A stretch of 24,254 nucleotides of DNA. Origin: Conidiobolus incongruus B7586. Taxonomy: Eukaryota > Entomophthoromycota > Entomophthoromycetes > Entomophthorales > Conidiobolaceae. The notes beneath the pieces were generated by a model. The model was given only the letters and a program-made list of their open reading frames with translations, was not told the origin of the DNA and did no database searches. Positions 1 to 10,163 of this stretch are shown piece by piece (the stretch's first letter is position 1; each line of letters begins with the position of its first letter). The translations under genes and the position numbers were made by a program. The stretch covers positions 1 through 24,254 of the forward strand of contig JNEM01014454.1 of NCBI GenBank assembly GCA_000697335.1, written 5' to 3'.

Positions 1-700
1 ATTTATTAAAATATATAAATTTTTTAATTTAACCCAATAATTTGTTTTATTTTTAAGTAAAAAATTATTTAATAAAATTTGAGGTTTATTAATTATATTA
101 ATTTATTATAAAAATATCTGTTTTTAGTTATAATTTAAAAAGTTTTGTTTATTATAGTTACTTTAGTTTTTTAAGCTTTTGTTAATTTATAAAGTATATA
201 TTTTATATTTTTTTTGATTAATTAAAGTTTAAGCATTAATATATAATATACTTATATAATTAATATTAAATTATTTCTATATTTCTTTAGTTAAAATGAA
301 AAAAATATTATTTAATTAGTTTTTTTATTAATTAATAGAAGAATAACAATAGAAATTAATTTTTTAAATTTAAATAAATATCTTTTCTAAGTTTTAAAAT
401 AATAAATTTAATAATAATTAATAGTGTTAAATAAAATGTAATTTTTATAAATTTTAAATAATTTTAAAGGGATTATGGTTAAATTTTAATAATATTAAAA
501 TAAAAGACTTTTGATAATTATTATCTAATTTGAATATAATTAAATTTAACCACAAATTTTCAATTAAAAATATTTTAACAATAAAACAATTATAAATATA
601 TATATAATATTAATATTTTTATATATTTTATATATAATTTATTTTTTAAAATTAATAATATATTTGAAAAATCAGAAATTAAAAAAATTGGCATTTTCTT
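1..700 (+). repeat. AT-rich dispersed repeat, copy C (cut by window start)
   Basis: This stretch aligns by eye with the right-hand half of the copies at 17447-18620 and 22808-24085, in the same orientation. Shared landmarks occur in the same order: a TTTTAGTTA-AATT-TAA-A block near 130-200, an AAAGGG-TTATGGTTAAATTTTA block near 466-490, and the terminal GAAAAATCAGAAATTAAAAAA at about 666-686, after which the copies diverge. It carries no reading frame of note and almost no G or C outside these blocks. The left end lies outside the window, and similarity becomes weak before about position 60. The family is not recognised. Confidence 0.7.
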
Positions 701-1920
701 ATAGAACTAATATTAAAACTTAAAAAATTATGAATTTGAATTTTTTAATCAGATTTTATTGTTTTTATTTAGATATTATTCAATATTATAGTAGTCATTG
801 AATATAAATTAAGTTGAATATTAATTGAGTATGAGTAAATTTAAGATAAACATCTGTTTACTAAAAATATATTAAGGTTTATAATAATATTACATTAATA
901 AAATAGATTTAAACCCTATCAATAAATTTAAACTCATGAATATTAATTAATATATTGTTTTTAAAATAAAGTATATATAAGCTATATTTCAACATTTTAA
1001 ATTATTTTATGTTCAATTTTTAATTCTTTTATAATAAATAGTAATAAATTAAAAAATTCATTTCAAAAGGTTTGACTTGGATTAGTGTATATTATTGAAT
1101 ATATACTAATTCAATTGGATTATTATATCCAAATTGACCTTACAAATGTCAATTTTCCTCTAGAATTAATTCTTAAAATACAAATTTATTGATTTCCATT
1201 CACCTAGTTTAATATACGTAATTGAAAATTAGCTTTTTAATAACAATAATAATTGAATATTGAAGTTTTCTAGTAAAAATAATTGTTTGAATCATAATAA
1301 AATATATAAATGTTAAGTATAATTTGATATTTCAAATATGTTTAATTCTGAATATCTAAAATATTATTTTATTCAAAATAGTTAAACCTCATTCAAGTAA
1401 TAACAAATTTAAAATTCAAAATTTAAATTGTATATATAAGATTGAGAAAAATGATTGATACTACTCAAATTTAGTGATTATAAGAAAATAATAATCTCAA
1501 CTTAAAATAATTTTTTGATTATATGTATAAATATAATAGTGAAAACTGCATAATATATATATATAATTAACTTAAATTCTAAAATGTATTTTTGTGATTT
1601 AACCAACGATTGAATGAAGTTTTTAAATTTCATATTTCAAAATTTTGGTATAACAATTTGAAATGATAAAATTAGGTGTTCAAATATTGAAAATAGATTG
1701 ATTAAGAATATATGCAAATAATTTTAATATATAATGTTTCTGAAGCTGTAAAAAATTGTAGGTATAAAATTGAAAAAAAGAATGTTAATATTGAGTAATA
1801 ATGATTGAAGAAATATTAATCTGATAAAGGCTAGTAAGAGATAAATTTGAATATTAAAGGCGAATTCCAAAATAACCTAAAAATGAATATTTGTATAGAA
1901 TTAAATTAATAATTTTCTGA
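701..1920. other. Gene-less AT-rich spacer
   Basis: No reading frame with coding character, no splice-joined exon set and no tRNA or rRNA signature was seen on either strand. The sequence consists of AT-rich runs with short TA-repeat patches (for example around 1551-1566). I see no similarity to the dispersed repeat beyond position 700. Confidence 0.6.
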
Positions 1921-1924
1921 TTCA

Positions 1925-2159
1925 ATATAATATGGGAATTCCTTGATCATACACTTGAAACACGCAAGGATCAGCACTAAACTTGAAGTTTGTATAACAA
2001 GATATTTATAAATTGATATATATATTAAGAGACGGTTTGAATGGTAGAGATTTCAATAGACCTCCTTGGCGGAAACTGTATATTGAATTTATTATAATAT
2101 TGACAAGGCCCATACCACCTCCAGAGGGCAATAATACAAGCCAAGTATAACAATACACC
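1925..2159 (-). other. Probable 3' UTR and downstream flank of the RPS16 gene, less AT-rich than its surroundings
   Basis: This block directly follows the RPS16 stop codon on the minus strand and has clearly more G and C than the spacer to its left. It includes a GCCC...GGGC short inverted pair around 2108-2129 and a CCTTG...CAAGG pair around 1943-1970. No continued reading frame was found. It is most simply 3' UTR plus flanking DNA; a small structured RNA is possible but no C/D or H/ACA box set could be recognised. Confidence 0.35.
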
Positions 2160-2763
2160 TTAACGGTAGGATTTTTGATAACTAAAATACAAAAAATAAA
2201 ATGGTTAATAAATTATAAAAAAAATAATATTTAATAAGTACCGAGCACGAGCACCGGGACCACCGAATTTCTTGGGTTCACAACGACGGGGATCGGCAAC
2301 CAAGAGAGTACGGTCGTATTTGACTAAGATGTCTTTGATTTCCTTCTTGGAGGCTTCATCAACATACTTTTGGTAGAAGGTAACGATAGCCTTAGCAAGG
2401 GCTTGACGGATGGCTATGACATAAATTAGTACAGTTCGGTATATATTATATAAGTTTATATATACCATAAATTTGAGAGACTTGACCACCACCACTGACA
2501 CGAATTCTGATGTCAACATCGGCGAAACGTTCCTTACCGATCAAAAGGATGGGTTCGTAGATCTTGAATTTGAGAACTTCGGGTTGAATGAGATCGATGG
2601 GGGATCCATTGACACGGATTTGACCCTTTCCGCGCTTGCAGTGGGCGACGGCGGTGGCGGTTTTCTAAATAAATGATTACTATGATAAGTTAAACGATTT
2701 TTTTCGAGCTTGATCTATGTAGAAATCTCGTACCTTACGTCCGTAAACTTGAACAGCTTCCAT
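2160..2763 (-). CDS. RPS16: 40S ribosomal protein S16 (uS9), four exons
   Basis: uS9 is a core small-subunit protein of the cytosolic ribosome; its C-terminal arginine tail reaches the P-site tRNA. Exons on the minus strand are 2763-2734, 2664-2466, 2413-2242 and 2181-2160, joining into 140 residues (yeast S16 has 143). The start gives [10 protein letters not shown], the usual N-terminal beta-strand. Family landmarks follow: [35 protein letters not shown], the [19 protein letters not shown] loop, [12 protein letters not shown] and [19 protein letters not shown] at the end. The last exon is only 22 nt but restores the invariant QKSYR terminus. Codons here are GC-richer than the genome background, as expected for high expression. 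A TATTTTAG acceptor ending 8-9 nt before the ATG suggests a 5' UTR intron (donor perhaps at 2920), which is less certain than the coding introns. The gene lies divergent to the Stm1 gene. Confidence 0.96.
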
Positions 2764-3807
2764 TATGGTGTCTAAAATATTGAATTTGTATTTAGTAAAT
2801 TGTTTTATAAGTATTATTTTTATTTTTTAATATTGATTCATTATTTTTTTATTTGATTATATTATTTGTAAATTATTTTATTTTCTAGTTATTTAATGGA
2901 TGCTTTCTTTGGGTGCGTACCTAGTGGGATGACAGTAACTTCCTCGGAAAGCAAAAGAGACTATACAAATACAAAAGAATAGATACTTTTGGCAAAAGAA
3001 GAGTAAATCACGTGATTCTAATAAATATTTATTAATTTTCCATTCTAAAATGTGGGATATGATTTTTGTTTTTCTCTAATTTCAATAATTATTTAAATCT
3101 TTAATGAATTTCAAGTTTAACAATATCAAAATTCCATCAATATTTATCCGAATTTGAATACTTTTTTCAATATATCAATATTTAAATTTGATCAATGAAA
3201 ATTTTAAACCTGTATTTGAATATATTTCAAACATTATCATATCAAAGTTATAATTTTAATATAAAATCAAAATTATATTAAATTGAAATTTTAATAAATA
3301 AAAAGATATTATAATTTTATTTTATTTAACATTCAATAGAAAATTTTCATCTAATATAATTAATATCTATAATGAAATGATATATCAACTTTTTCAGATA
3401 TATAGCATTTTTATTACTATTTTGTTTCCCACATATCAGTTTTTCAACCTATTTAATTTTTTAATGAAAAATATGAGTAGCAGAATAAATTTTGATAATA
3501 TATTTCGAAACGAAGTTTTAGTAGATCAATATATTTCAAGATATACAATAAATTTTATAATTTTATCATATATAAGTAAAAGTATATGAAATTCTGATAG
3601 AATAATATTGAGTTTTTTAAAGTATCTGATCCAATATCATATATTCATATAAATAGAAAATCATATATTTTATATAGTTACGATTAGAATAAATTCTAGT
3701 TTACCTATATATATGATGATAAAATATATTTTCATTTACTTTAAATATCATATACATATTGGTTAATAGAAACTTAAATCCATTTTATAAATCAAATTTT
3801 ATTTTTT

Positions 3808-3879
3808 ATTTTGTAATGGTTCAACCATACGAGTCGAAAATTTTAATGATATTCAAATCCCTGATTCCATTACAAAAAT
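3808..3879. repeat. Inverted repeat, 11 bp arms, 47-nt spacer
   Basis: The arm at 3809-3819 (TTTTGTAATGG) is the exact reverse complement of 3867-3877 (CCATTACAAAA). The enclosed segment is richer in G and C than its flanks. The spacing is too short and the D, anticodon and T arms are absent, so it is not a tRNA. It may be a small palindromic element or an RNA hairpin. Confidence 0.5.
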
Positions 3880-4046
3880 TTAACTTTAGATAATTAATCA
3901 ATAATAACTATTAAATAAATAACAAATATATGCGTTATTATTAATATTTTTTTTCCAGATATTGGATTAAATAGATCATAAGTGAAATAATCGATAGTAA
4001 CTAATAAATTATTTATTGAAGTATCAAATAAGGGTTTATTCAAGTT

Positions 4047-4074
4047 GAACTTATTTTTATATTAACATAAGTTC
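4047..4074. repeat. Short inverted repeat, 8 bp arms, 12-nt loop
   Basis: GAACTTAT at 4047-4054 is the reverse complement of ATAAGTTC at 4067-4074. It is isolated in AT-rich intergenic DNA with no gene ending nearby. Chance formation in such biased DNA cannot be excluded. Confidence 0.4.
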
Positions 4075-4399
4075 ACTATTTGAATAATTAGATTAATTTG
4101 AGCTTGTTCAAGAATTTAACTTTTTGATTGATTTCATATATTCAAATATATTTTTTTAGAATCTTATTGTTTTATCTTAAGTTAATATGAAAAAAATACT
4201 ATAAGATTTAAATTAATGAATTTAAAAAATTGATTATAATTGATATTTAATATATAATATACGACTTTGAATTGCACTTGATACTACAATAAATGTTTCA
4301 ATTTACACACAAAGTTCTTAATGTTAAATTTGTTTAATTAGTATTTTCTGGGAAATATATTAAAAAAAATAATTGGACGAAGGTCATTTGGTGCCATTT

Positions 4400-4605
4400 T
4401 TCTAGCCAATCATGGTCAAGTATGTAAGTCATACATATCAATGCTGACTTACAAGTGATACTATCAAATTATTTGCAAGCTTCCCTCTTCTGTAATATTA
4501 GAAGTGTAAGGTTTATACCGCTAGCTAACATCAAGCTTCAACTAATCCATCCATCTACGCACTCATCACTCTCTGAATTTTTATTTCAGCTTAAACTAAT
4601 CCAAG
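4400..4605 (+). promoter_or_regulatory. Probable promoter and 5' UTR of the Stm1-like gene
   Basis: The segment before the Stm1 start is markedly less AT-rich than the DNA further upstream. It contains a CCAAT motif at 4405-4409 and a perfect 9-bp inverted repeat, TGTAAGTCA (4423-4431) and TGACTTACA (4445-4453), with a 13-nt spacer, that could be a dyad site for a dimeric factor. A donor-like GTAAGG near 4506 and a TTTATTTCAG acceptor ending at 4589 suggest an 84-nt 5' UTR intron with pyrimidine-rich sequence before the acceptor. Promoter function and the intron are inferred from position and pattern only. Confidence 0.4.
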
Positions 4606-5633
4606 ATGGCTTCCGTTACTTCAGTTAATTTGTTCGACCTCCTCGGTCAAGAAGAAGATGGACAAATCAAGGTTGTCCCCAAACAAAAAGAACAAAAGCC
4701 CAAATCTACTGCTACCTCCACTGCTGCCAAAAAGACTGAAGCCGCTAAGTCCGGTGATCGTGCTAAGCGCCCTCAAGGTTCCCGTGGCCCCAGAGCTTCT
4801 GGTGATTTAGATGCTGGTATGGATCTCAATTTCTAGATGAATGGAGATTTTGACTGATCAATCAATTTAGCTCCTCTTGAAGAACGTGCTACCCGTGGTA
4901 AATCCTCCAGTGGTCGTCGTCCCCGCCAAGTTGGCCGTGGCCGTGAATTCGACCGTCACTCCGGTACTGGAAGAGTGTAAGTTTTGCCAAAGTTAATTTT
5001 TTAAGAAAATATTAAATTTGTATTTTTAGTGACACCAAAAAGGCTCAAGAAGCCGGTTGGGGTAAGCCTACCGAAAATCTCGAACAAACCACTGAAGCCG
5101 CTGCGTAAATATTGAATATTACCTGATTATTATCAAGTTAATTAAATTATATTTAGTCCTGAAGCTGAAGGTGAAACTCCCAAGACCCCTGAAGCTGTCG
5201 AAGAACCTGAAGATAATGAAAAGACTCTTGATCAATACTATGCTGAATTAGCCTCCAAATCCTTGAACATCTCCACCAAGGAAGTCCGTAAAGCTAATGA
5301 AGGTGTTGATGACTCCAAGTGGAAGAACGCCTCTCTCTTGCAAAAAGAAGATGAAGATTTCTTCGTCGGAAAGGTAATATTTAACAATATTTGTTTTTAT
5401 ATATTTATTAATATTTATCTATCAATTTCATTTAGGGTATTCCCTCTAAGTCTAGTAAGAAAAAGGAACGTGCCCAAAAGGTCCACCTTGATATTGAACA
5501 ACGTTTCAACGAAGCCCAACGCCCTGGACGTCGTGGTGACCGTCGTGGAGAACGTCGTGAGCGTGCTCCTCGTCGTGCTCCCGCCGTTAACGTCAATGAC
5601 CAATCTGCTTTCCCCACTCTTGGAAATAACTAA
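4606..5633 (+). CDS. Stm1 / HABP4-SERBP1-like ribosome-binding protein, five exons
   Basis: Proteins of this family sit in the mRNA channel of 80S ribosomes and protect dormant ribosomes; yeast Stm1 and animal SERBP1 are the best known. Exons are 4606-4816, 4871-4976, 5030-5104, 5157-5373 and 5436-5633, giving 268 residues, close to yeast Stm1 (273). The N-terminus has the fungal Stm1 signature VNLFDLLGQEEDG. A lysine, alanine and proline-rich linker follows. The HABP4/PAI-RBP1 core is visible as GREFDRHSGTGRV, then KKAQEAGWG. After an acidic segment comes LDQYYAELASKS, the family's conserved helix. The last exon has an arginine-rich tract (RRGDRRGERRERAPRRAP) in place of RGG repeats, and ends SAFPTLGNN. 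All four coding introns are 50-62 nt. Codon choice is strongly biased, as in RPS16, which fits high expression. Confidence 0.9.
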
Positions 5634-5700
5634 GTTGGAATAAACACGTCAGATTGTGATGGCGTCTGCCCAACTTGACGCAATGCGTTGGATTCACACT
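5631..5700 (+). other. Potential structured 3' UTR of the Stm1-like mRNA
   Basis: AAGTTGG at 5632-5638, which overlaps the stop codon, is the reverse complement of CCAACTT at 5670-5676. A competing pair, CGTCA (about 5647-5651) with TGACG (5676-5680), uses part of the same sequence. The segment is GC-richer than the flank. It could be an RNA switch, a processing signal, or simply unremarkable UTR. Confidence 0.3.
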
Positions 5701-6160
5701 ATCTAAATCAAAACTATATTATTGTCCTTTTTATTCATCCCATGTATTTCTACCTGTTTATTCATGTATTTTAATAGAACTTACTTATTGTTTACATTAG
5801 CAATATTTATAAATATTTTTTCCCTCTATTTTTTAACATCGTTTCATAATTATTTGAATTCAAATATATTTCAATTTAATTTTATCTAATTTACCACCTC
5901 TTTTGTCTGTAATTTTAAATATAATTTAATATATATTATCACATTTTTATTATGGCAAAACAATTTTTAAATCAATCTTAATTTACTATAATCAATTAGA
6001 TTTATTCATCATGGTATATTTAATTCAATTCTAAAATTATCTAATTTTATCAAAATTTTACTATCTAATTTCTGACATTTGCTTCATATTTATATCAATT
6101 AGACCAAAAACAAATATTATGGAGTTTAAAATATACTGAACAGATATAATACAGCATTTA
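5701..6160. other. Convergent intergenic spacer (Stm1-like and Era genes)
   Basis: This 460-nt AT-rich stretch lies between two converging gene ends. It should contain both polyadenylation regions; an ATTTTAATAGAAC run after 5770 and T-rich segments are present but no signal can be assigned with confidence. No coding exon was seen. Confidence 0.5.
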
Positions 6161-7707
6161 TTATTTTTTAGAATCAACTTTAATGTTAATATATAATTTA
6201 ACTTTTCTCTTGAATTTTCTTCTTAAACTCATCATTGCATTATGTGTAATTTCATTAATTACTTTGCCTTTAGATCCTACCAAAATTTTCTAAAAATCAA
6301 TATATATTAAAATATATTATATATAATCGAATATATAATATGAATTACTGCTATACTCTTCGTTGGTAAATGAAGTTCTTGTTCAATAATTAGAGCACCT
6401 TCAGGGTCATCTAACCAACCAATATTTTTCTATTTGGATAATGAATGAATATGGATTTAATGTATGTTTCAATGAAGTTACCTGTGTCACTTGATAGGGT
6501 AAATAACCTGTTAAATGATCAAAAATTTCTTTTCGAATTGTATCTTGAACGATATCATAATCAGAAACGTCTTGATTGATGTGAGCAGGATACTTCCAAT
6601 CATTTGGATATGTTAGATTCAAAATATGATCCTTCAAAGAGTCAACTTGTAATCCATTAAATGCACTGATCGCTAAATGATGTTTAAAATGGTCATATTT
6701 AGATAAATTAGCTTGTAATAAATTATCAATTGTTTCTTGGTCATCAATTAAATCAACCTACCACATATGATTAGTATGAAAATGAAATATTAAATGATTT
6801 TGTTACTTTGTTTAAAACTAAAGTAGCTGGCTTTTGATAATTTTGTAATCTTTCAAACATAAAGTTTTCAGCATGACTTGTCCTGTCAATTAATTTGGTA
6901 CTGTCTAATACTATTAACACTATATGGAATTAATCAATATTAATTATTTTAATAATATTGATAACTAATAACTTACAATGATCTGCTTCATCAACCGATG
7001 TCCAAGGAGTAGTGGATAATTCTCTATTAAATCTAAATCAATTATTTAATAATAATTTCCAAAAATTGTTATAAATATAGTTACTTTTGTTTGGATAGAT
7101 TTGTTACTATTCCTGGAGTATCTAAAAATATCTAAAGTATATTAAATATTAGCTAAATTAACTAGATTAATTAAAAGATTATAAATTACCACTTGTTTAT
7201 TATCACAAGTCATAATTCCAGGTATTCTAGTTCTAGTAGTTTGAGGTCTTGCAGAAACGATTGAAATCTAATCACAAATATTTAATTTAATAAATATAAA
7301 TTAAATAACATAATATTCATTACTTCATTTTGAATTAAAGAATTCAATAGAGTAGATTTACCAGCGTTAGGAGGACCAATTAGAACAGTTTTCAATAGGT
7401 GAGGATTTTCAGGTTGATCAAAATTTTTATAAATTTTAGGCAATTTAGCTTCTATAGAAATGGGTTCCATATTTAATGGTTTGGTAATAATAGTGCTGGG
7501 TTGTCTTCTTTTTGTTAAATTTTCTAATGAAAAAATCTGGTCTTTAGATTTTTCTTCATTGAATTGAATTGTCCTCGTATTAAAATTAAGCTTTAATAAA
7601 TTCGAATTTAAAACTAACATTAAAGTATTAGAATTTATATAAATCGATAAAGATAAATGAATAATACCTTGGTTATTAATTTTAATTCTTTTATTTAACA
7701 AAAACAT
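6161..7707 (-). CDS. Era-family GTPase, probably mitochondrial small-subunit assembly factor, eight exons
   Basis: Era GTPases bind the 3' end of small-subunit rRNA and license subunit assembly; eukaryotic ERAL1-type members work in mitochondria. Exons on the minus strand are 7707-7324, 7267-7190, 7131-7085, 7032-6977, 6919-6807, 6757-6482, 6429-6349 and 6289-6161, giving 387 residues. The G motifs are all present: G1 GPPNAGKST (111-119), G2 threonines in QTTRTR (about 138), G3 DTPG (158-161), G4 NKVD (225-228, split by an intron), G5 in AISAFNGL. The Era-specific region follows with TIRKEIFDHLTGYLPYQVTQ (compare bacterial EIIREKLMRFL..ELPYSV). A KH domain comes next, with the RNA-gripping loop GSKG at 350-353. 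The first 100 residues form an N-terminal extension rich in Asn, Leu and Lys that may hold a targeting sequence, though it is not a textbook presequence. A second, diverged copy lies 170 nt upstream on the same strand. Confidence 0.92.
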
Positions 7708-7877
7708 TTTATCTATTATAACTATAATTATAATTAAAGTTTTATTAAACCCTATATTTTCGAAATTTAGAAGGTTGAATTGAATTTATAGTAAATTTTA
7801 GTCAATATAAAATTATGGGATTATGTTATTTCCATTAAAAAATCAATATTTAAAGAGTGAAAATTAATTATTATAAT

Positions 7878-9315
7878 TTATTTTTTAGTTCGTTCTTCAG
7901 TATTTTTTAAAACTGATTTAAAAATGTGATTGATTTTAATATTTAAACATAATCGAATGTTAGTTTTTAGTTGCTCTCGAATGGATTTCATGCTTTGATC
8001 GAAGATAGAATTGATGGTTGAACCATTTTTACCACATAATATTTTCTAGAACAAGAATTAGTTGATTATTGTTGGTATTGAAAATAGATTGAATTACTGA
8101 GGCTTCGTAATCTGGAACTAAGAGGGTTTGTTCTACGAATATAGTTTGATTAGTAGAATCTTCATACCAGCCATTATTTCTCTAAAGCAATACAATTATC
8201 AGATAATAATTAATTATAAATGGTGATATTTACTTGTTTAATCAAATAGGGTAAATCACCATCTAAATGTAAGAATATTTGTTTTCTAATCAACTCTCGG
8301 ATGTGTTGATATTTCGATAACGTGTGAGTTTGATGACTTGGATAGAGCCATTTGTTACTTGGTTTAGTCAAGCTGAATAAATGGGACTTGAGTTGATTAA
8401 TATTATATTCATCGTTTTCATTTAATATAATGTGTGATTTGATATTGGGGTATTGTTTGATACAGTTACTTATGATAGATTCTGATAACTTGGTGTCTTG
8501 ATGAACTAAATCTGACTATTGAATTTGAATTAGTATATATTGGTGTTGCAATATAAATAAATGATAGACCTTATTTAAAATTAAAGTAGCAGGAATTTTA
8601 AAAACAGATAATTTATGGAATAAATCCTCTTCTAAATAATGAATTTTTTGATACTGTTTCTCAATATCCAATACTATTAATAAATGATCTTGATCTCCAA
8701 TTGTTGATAAAATCTTTTCATTATTAATATAATTATAGTTAACACTAATAAATGTATCAAAATCAATAATGTATTTAGATAATATATTGAATATGTACCC
8801 ATTACTAAACCTTTTAGTTATTATACTTGGTGAATCATTCAATACCTAAATTAGGTTATTTAATTTACTGTATATTGAACATGAATATAATCATATAGTT
8901 ACCACTTGCTTGTTATGTATTGTCATAATACCAGTTTGAAATTCTCTCGTTGTAATAGGCCTAGGTGAACTAATTGAAACCTATAAAAATAATATCAATA
9001 ATAAGACTCAATTATATTGGAATTATATATTACTTCTTTTTTCAATAGATTATTAAATAAACTAGATTTCCCAGAATTGGTAGGACCGATTAGAGCAGTT
9101 TTTAATAAATAGGGTTCAATAGGCTGTTCAAAGTAAGCGCTCTTGGGAATAAACACATCAGTATATTGTATAGGTTTAAAATCGGCTGGTCTGAATAAAG
9201 GGTGATTTCCAAACTTGTTAGCCTTTGATTTTGACACCACTAAAACCAAAATAAATAAGTACAAATACTATATATATTTTAAAAAAATACCTGAATTTAA
9301 ATTTTTTAAATTCAT
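7878..9315 (-). CDS. Degenerate Era-like paralogue (probable pseudo-GTPase), seven exons
   Basis: This gene is a tandem relative of the Era gene downstream. Exons on the minus strand are 9315-9291, 9239-9034, 8980-8903, 8845-8570, 8515-8234, 8181-8098 and 8045-7878, giving 372 uninterrupted residues. Five intron positions match the neighbour. The P-loop is kept (GPTNSGKSS, 60-68), as are the switch-I threonines (PITTRE) and NKSD (194-197). The neighbour's G3 DTPG is here DSPS (107-110), losing the glycine that contacts the gamma-phosphate, and the G5 SA motif is replaced (LNENDEYN). The segment between G3 and G4 is unalignable by eye. The C-terminal part aligns well: IRELIRKQIFLHLDGDLPYL and a KH loop GKNG (322-325). 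The intact frame across seven exons argues for a used gene rather than a pseudogene. It probably binds nucleotide or RNA without normal GTP hydrolysis. The 8-residue first exon and a GTCTAT donor at 8569 are the weakest parts of the model. Confidence 0.85.
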
Positions 9316-10149
9316 TTTATTTTTTAATTCTAAAAATTACTAATTATATATTTTAAATTGGTCAATTAGGGCACTATTATTGAGTTAATTAAATTTATTT
9401 TAAATTGTGGGATTATTCAAATGAAATAATCTATTTGATTAATATTAATCCATATATTAGAATCTTTGATAATATATAATCAAAGATATTTATAATATAA
9501 TAATGTAAAAAATATATGTAGATAGTTATAATCTATAGTATTAAAACATTATAGCTTTTGAATGTCAATTTATACCATTTTTTAATTAGTTTCGAATATA
9601 TAATAATTTCACAAAAATATATATTTTGATTATTGTTATATATATTTATTAAATAATTCACAATATAATGTGCTTTGAATTTTTTATATTATATATGGAT
9701 CTTTAATTATAATATTAATGGATTAATATAAACCTAGAAAATTATATAATATCTTTATTACCACAAATTGGTAGTTGATTCATTTTAATATATTACTATC
9801 ATAGTTTTAAAATTAACAAAGATGTACTGCCAAATAATATATATATATTAAATGATTCAAAATAAATAAATATTGAATAATTTTATATAAAAAATTTATG
9901 TTGAAAAAAAGAGTTATAATTTTGGAATTCATAGATTTCATTATATATTCAAGTATACGAATCTATAATAAAAATATTGTATATAGTTAAATATATGTTT
10001 TAAATCTTTTATCTTTATATTGTATGTATTAAATAATGAAATAAATAATTTTCATGTTATCAATACCACTCAATAATTATTCAATCTCAGATTCGATCCC
10101 ATAATAATTCAAATCTGAATTAAAAGAATTTAAAAACCCTGTATTTCTG
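9316..10149. other. Gene-less AT-rich spacer with the Era-like promoter at its left
   Basis: The first few hundred bases should hold the promoter of the minus-strand Era-like gene. The remainder is very AT-rich with TA-repeat patches (for example around 9838-9850). No coding exon, tRNA or repeat copy was recognised. A local rise in G and C just before 10150 leads into the inserted segment. Confidence 0.5.
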
Positions 10150-10162
10150 GTCCCTTGATTAA
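10150..10162 (+). repeat. Direct repeat copy 1 (left boundary)
   Basis: GTCCCTTGATTAA. It ends one base before the ATG of the kinase-like reading frame. It is identical over 13 bases with copy 3. Confidence 0.85.
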
Positions 10163-10163
10163 A

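Larger units (their letters stand above)
2764..4380. other. Intergenic DNA between divergent RPS16 and Stm1 genes
   Basis: The left end, to about 3000, must hold the RPS16 promoter and a possible 5' UTR intron (2920-2772 on the minus strand, donor GTACGC, acceptor TTTTAG). The rest is AT-rich with no credible coding exon. A 70-codon open stretch at 3377-3589 lacks any family resemblance and is poor in codons typical of this genome's genes. Two inverted repeats stand out: 3808-3819 with 3867-3878, and 4047-4054 with 4067-4074. Confidence 0.5.

Noticed and set aside
2473-2676. Open frame antisense to RPS16 exon 2
   Set aside because: It is the shadow of a strongly coding exon on the other strand and has no independent support.
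3377-3589. A 70-codon open frame on the plus strand
   Set aside because: It has no family resemblance, is dominated by Ile, Phe and Asn from AT-rich composition, and no splice partners were found.
3813-3873. Possible tRNA, because GTAATGG and CCATTAC could be an acceptor stem
   Set aside because: The span is only 61 nt, and no D-arm, anticodon arm or TTC-type T-loop arrangement fits.
5415-5617. Two minus-strand frames across the Stm1 last exon
   Set aside because: They mirror the arginine-rich repeats of the real exon; composition explains them fully.
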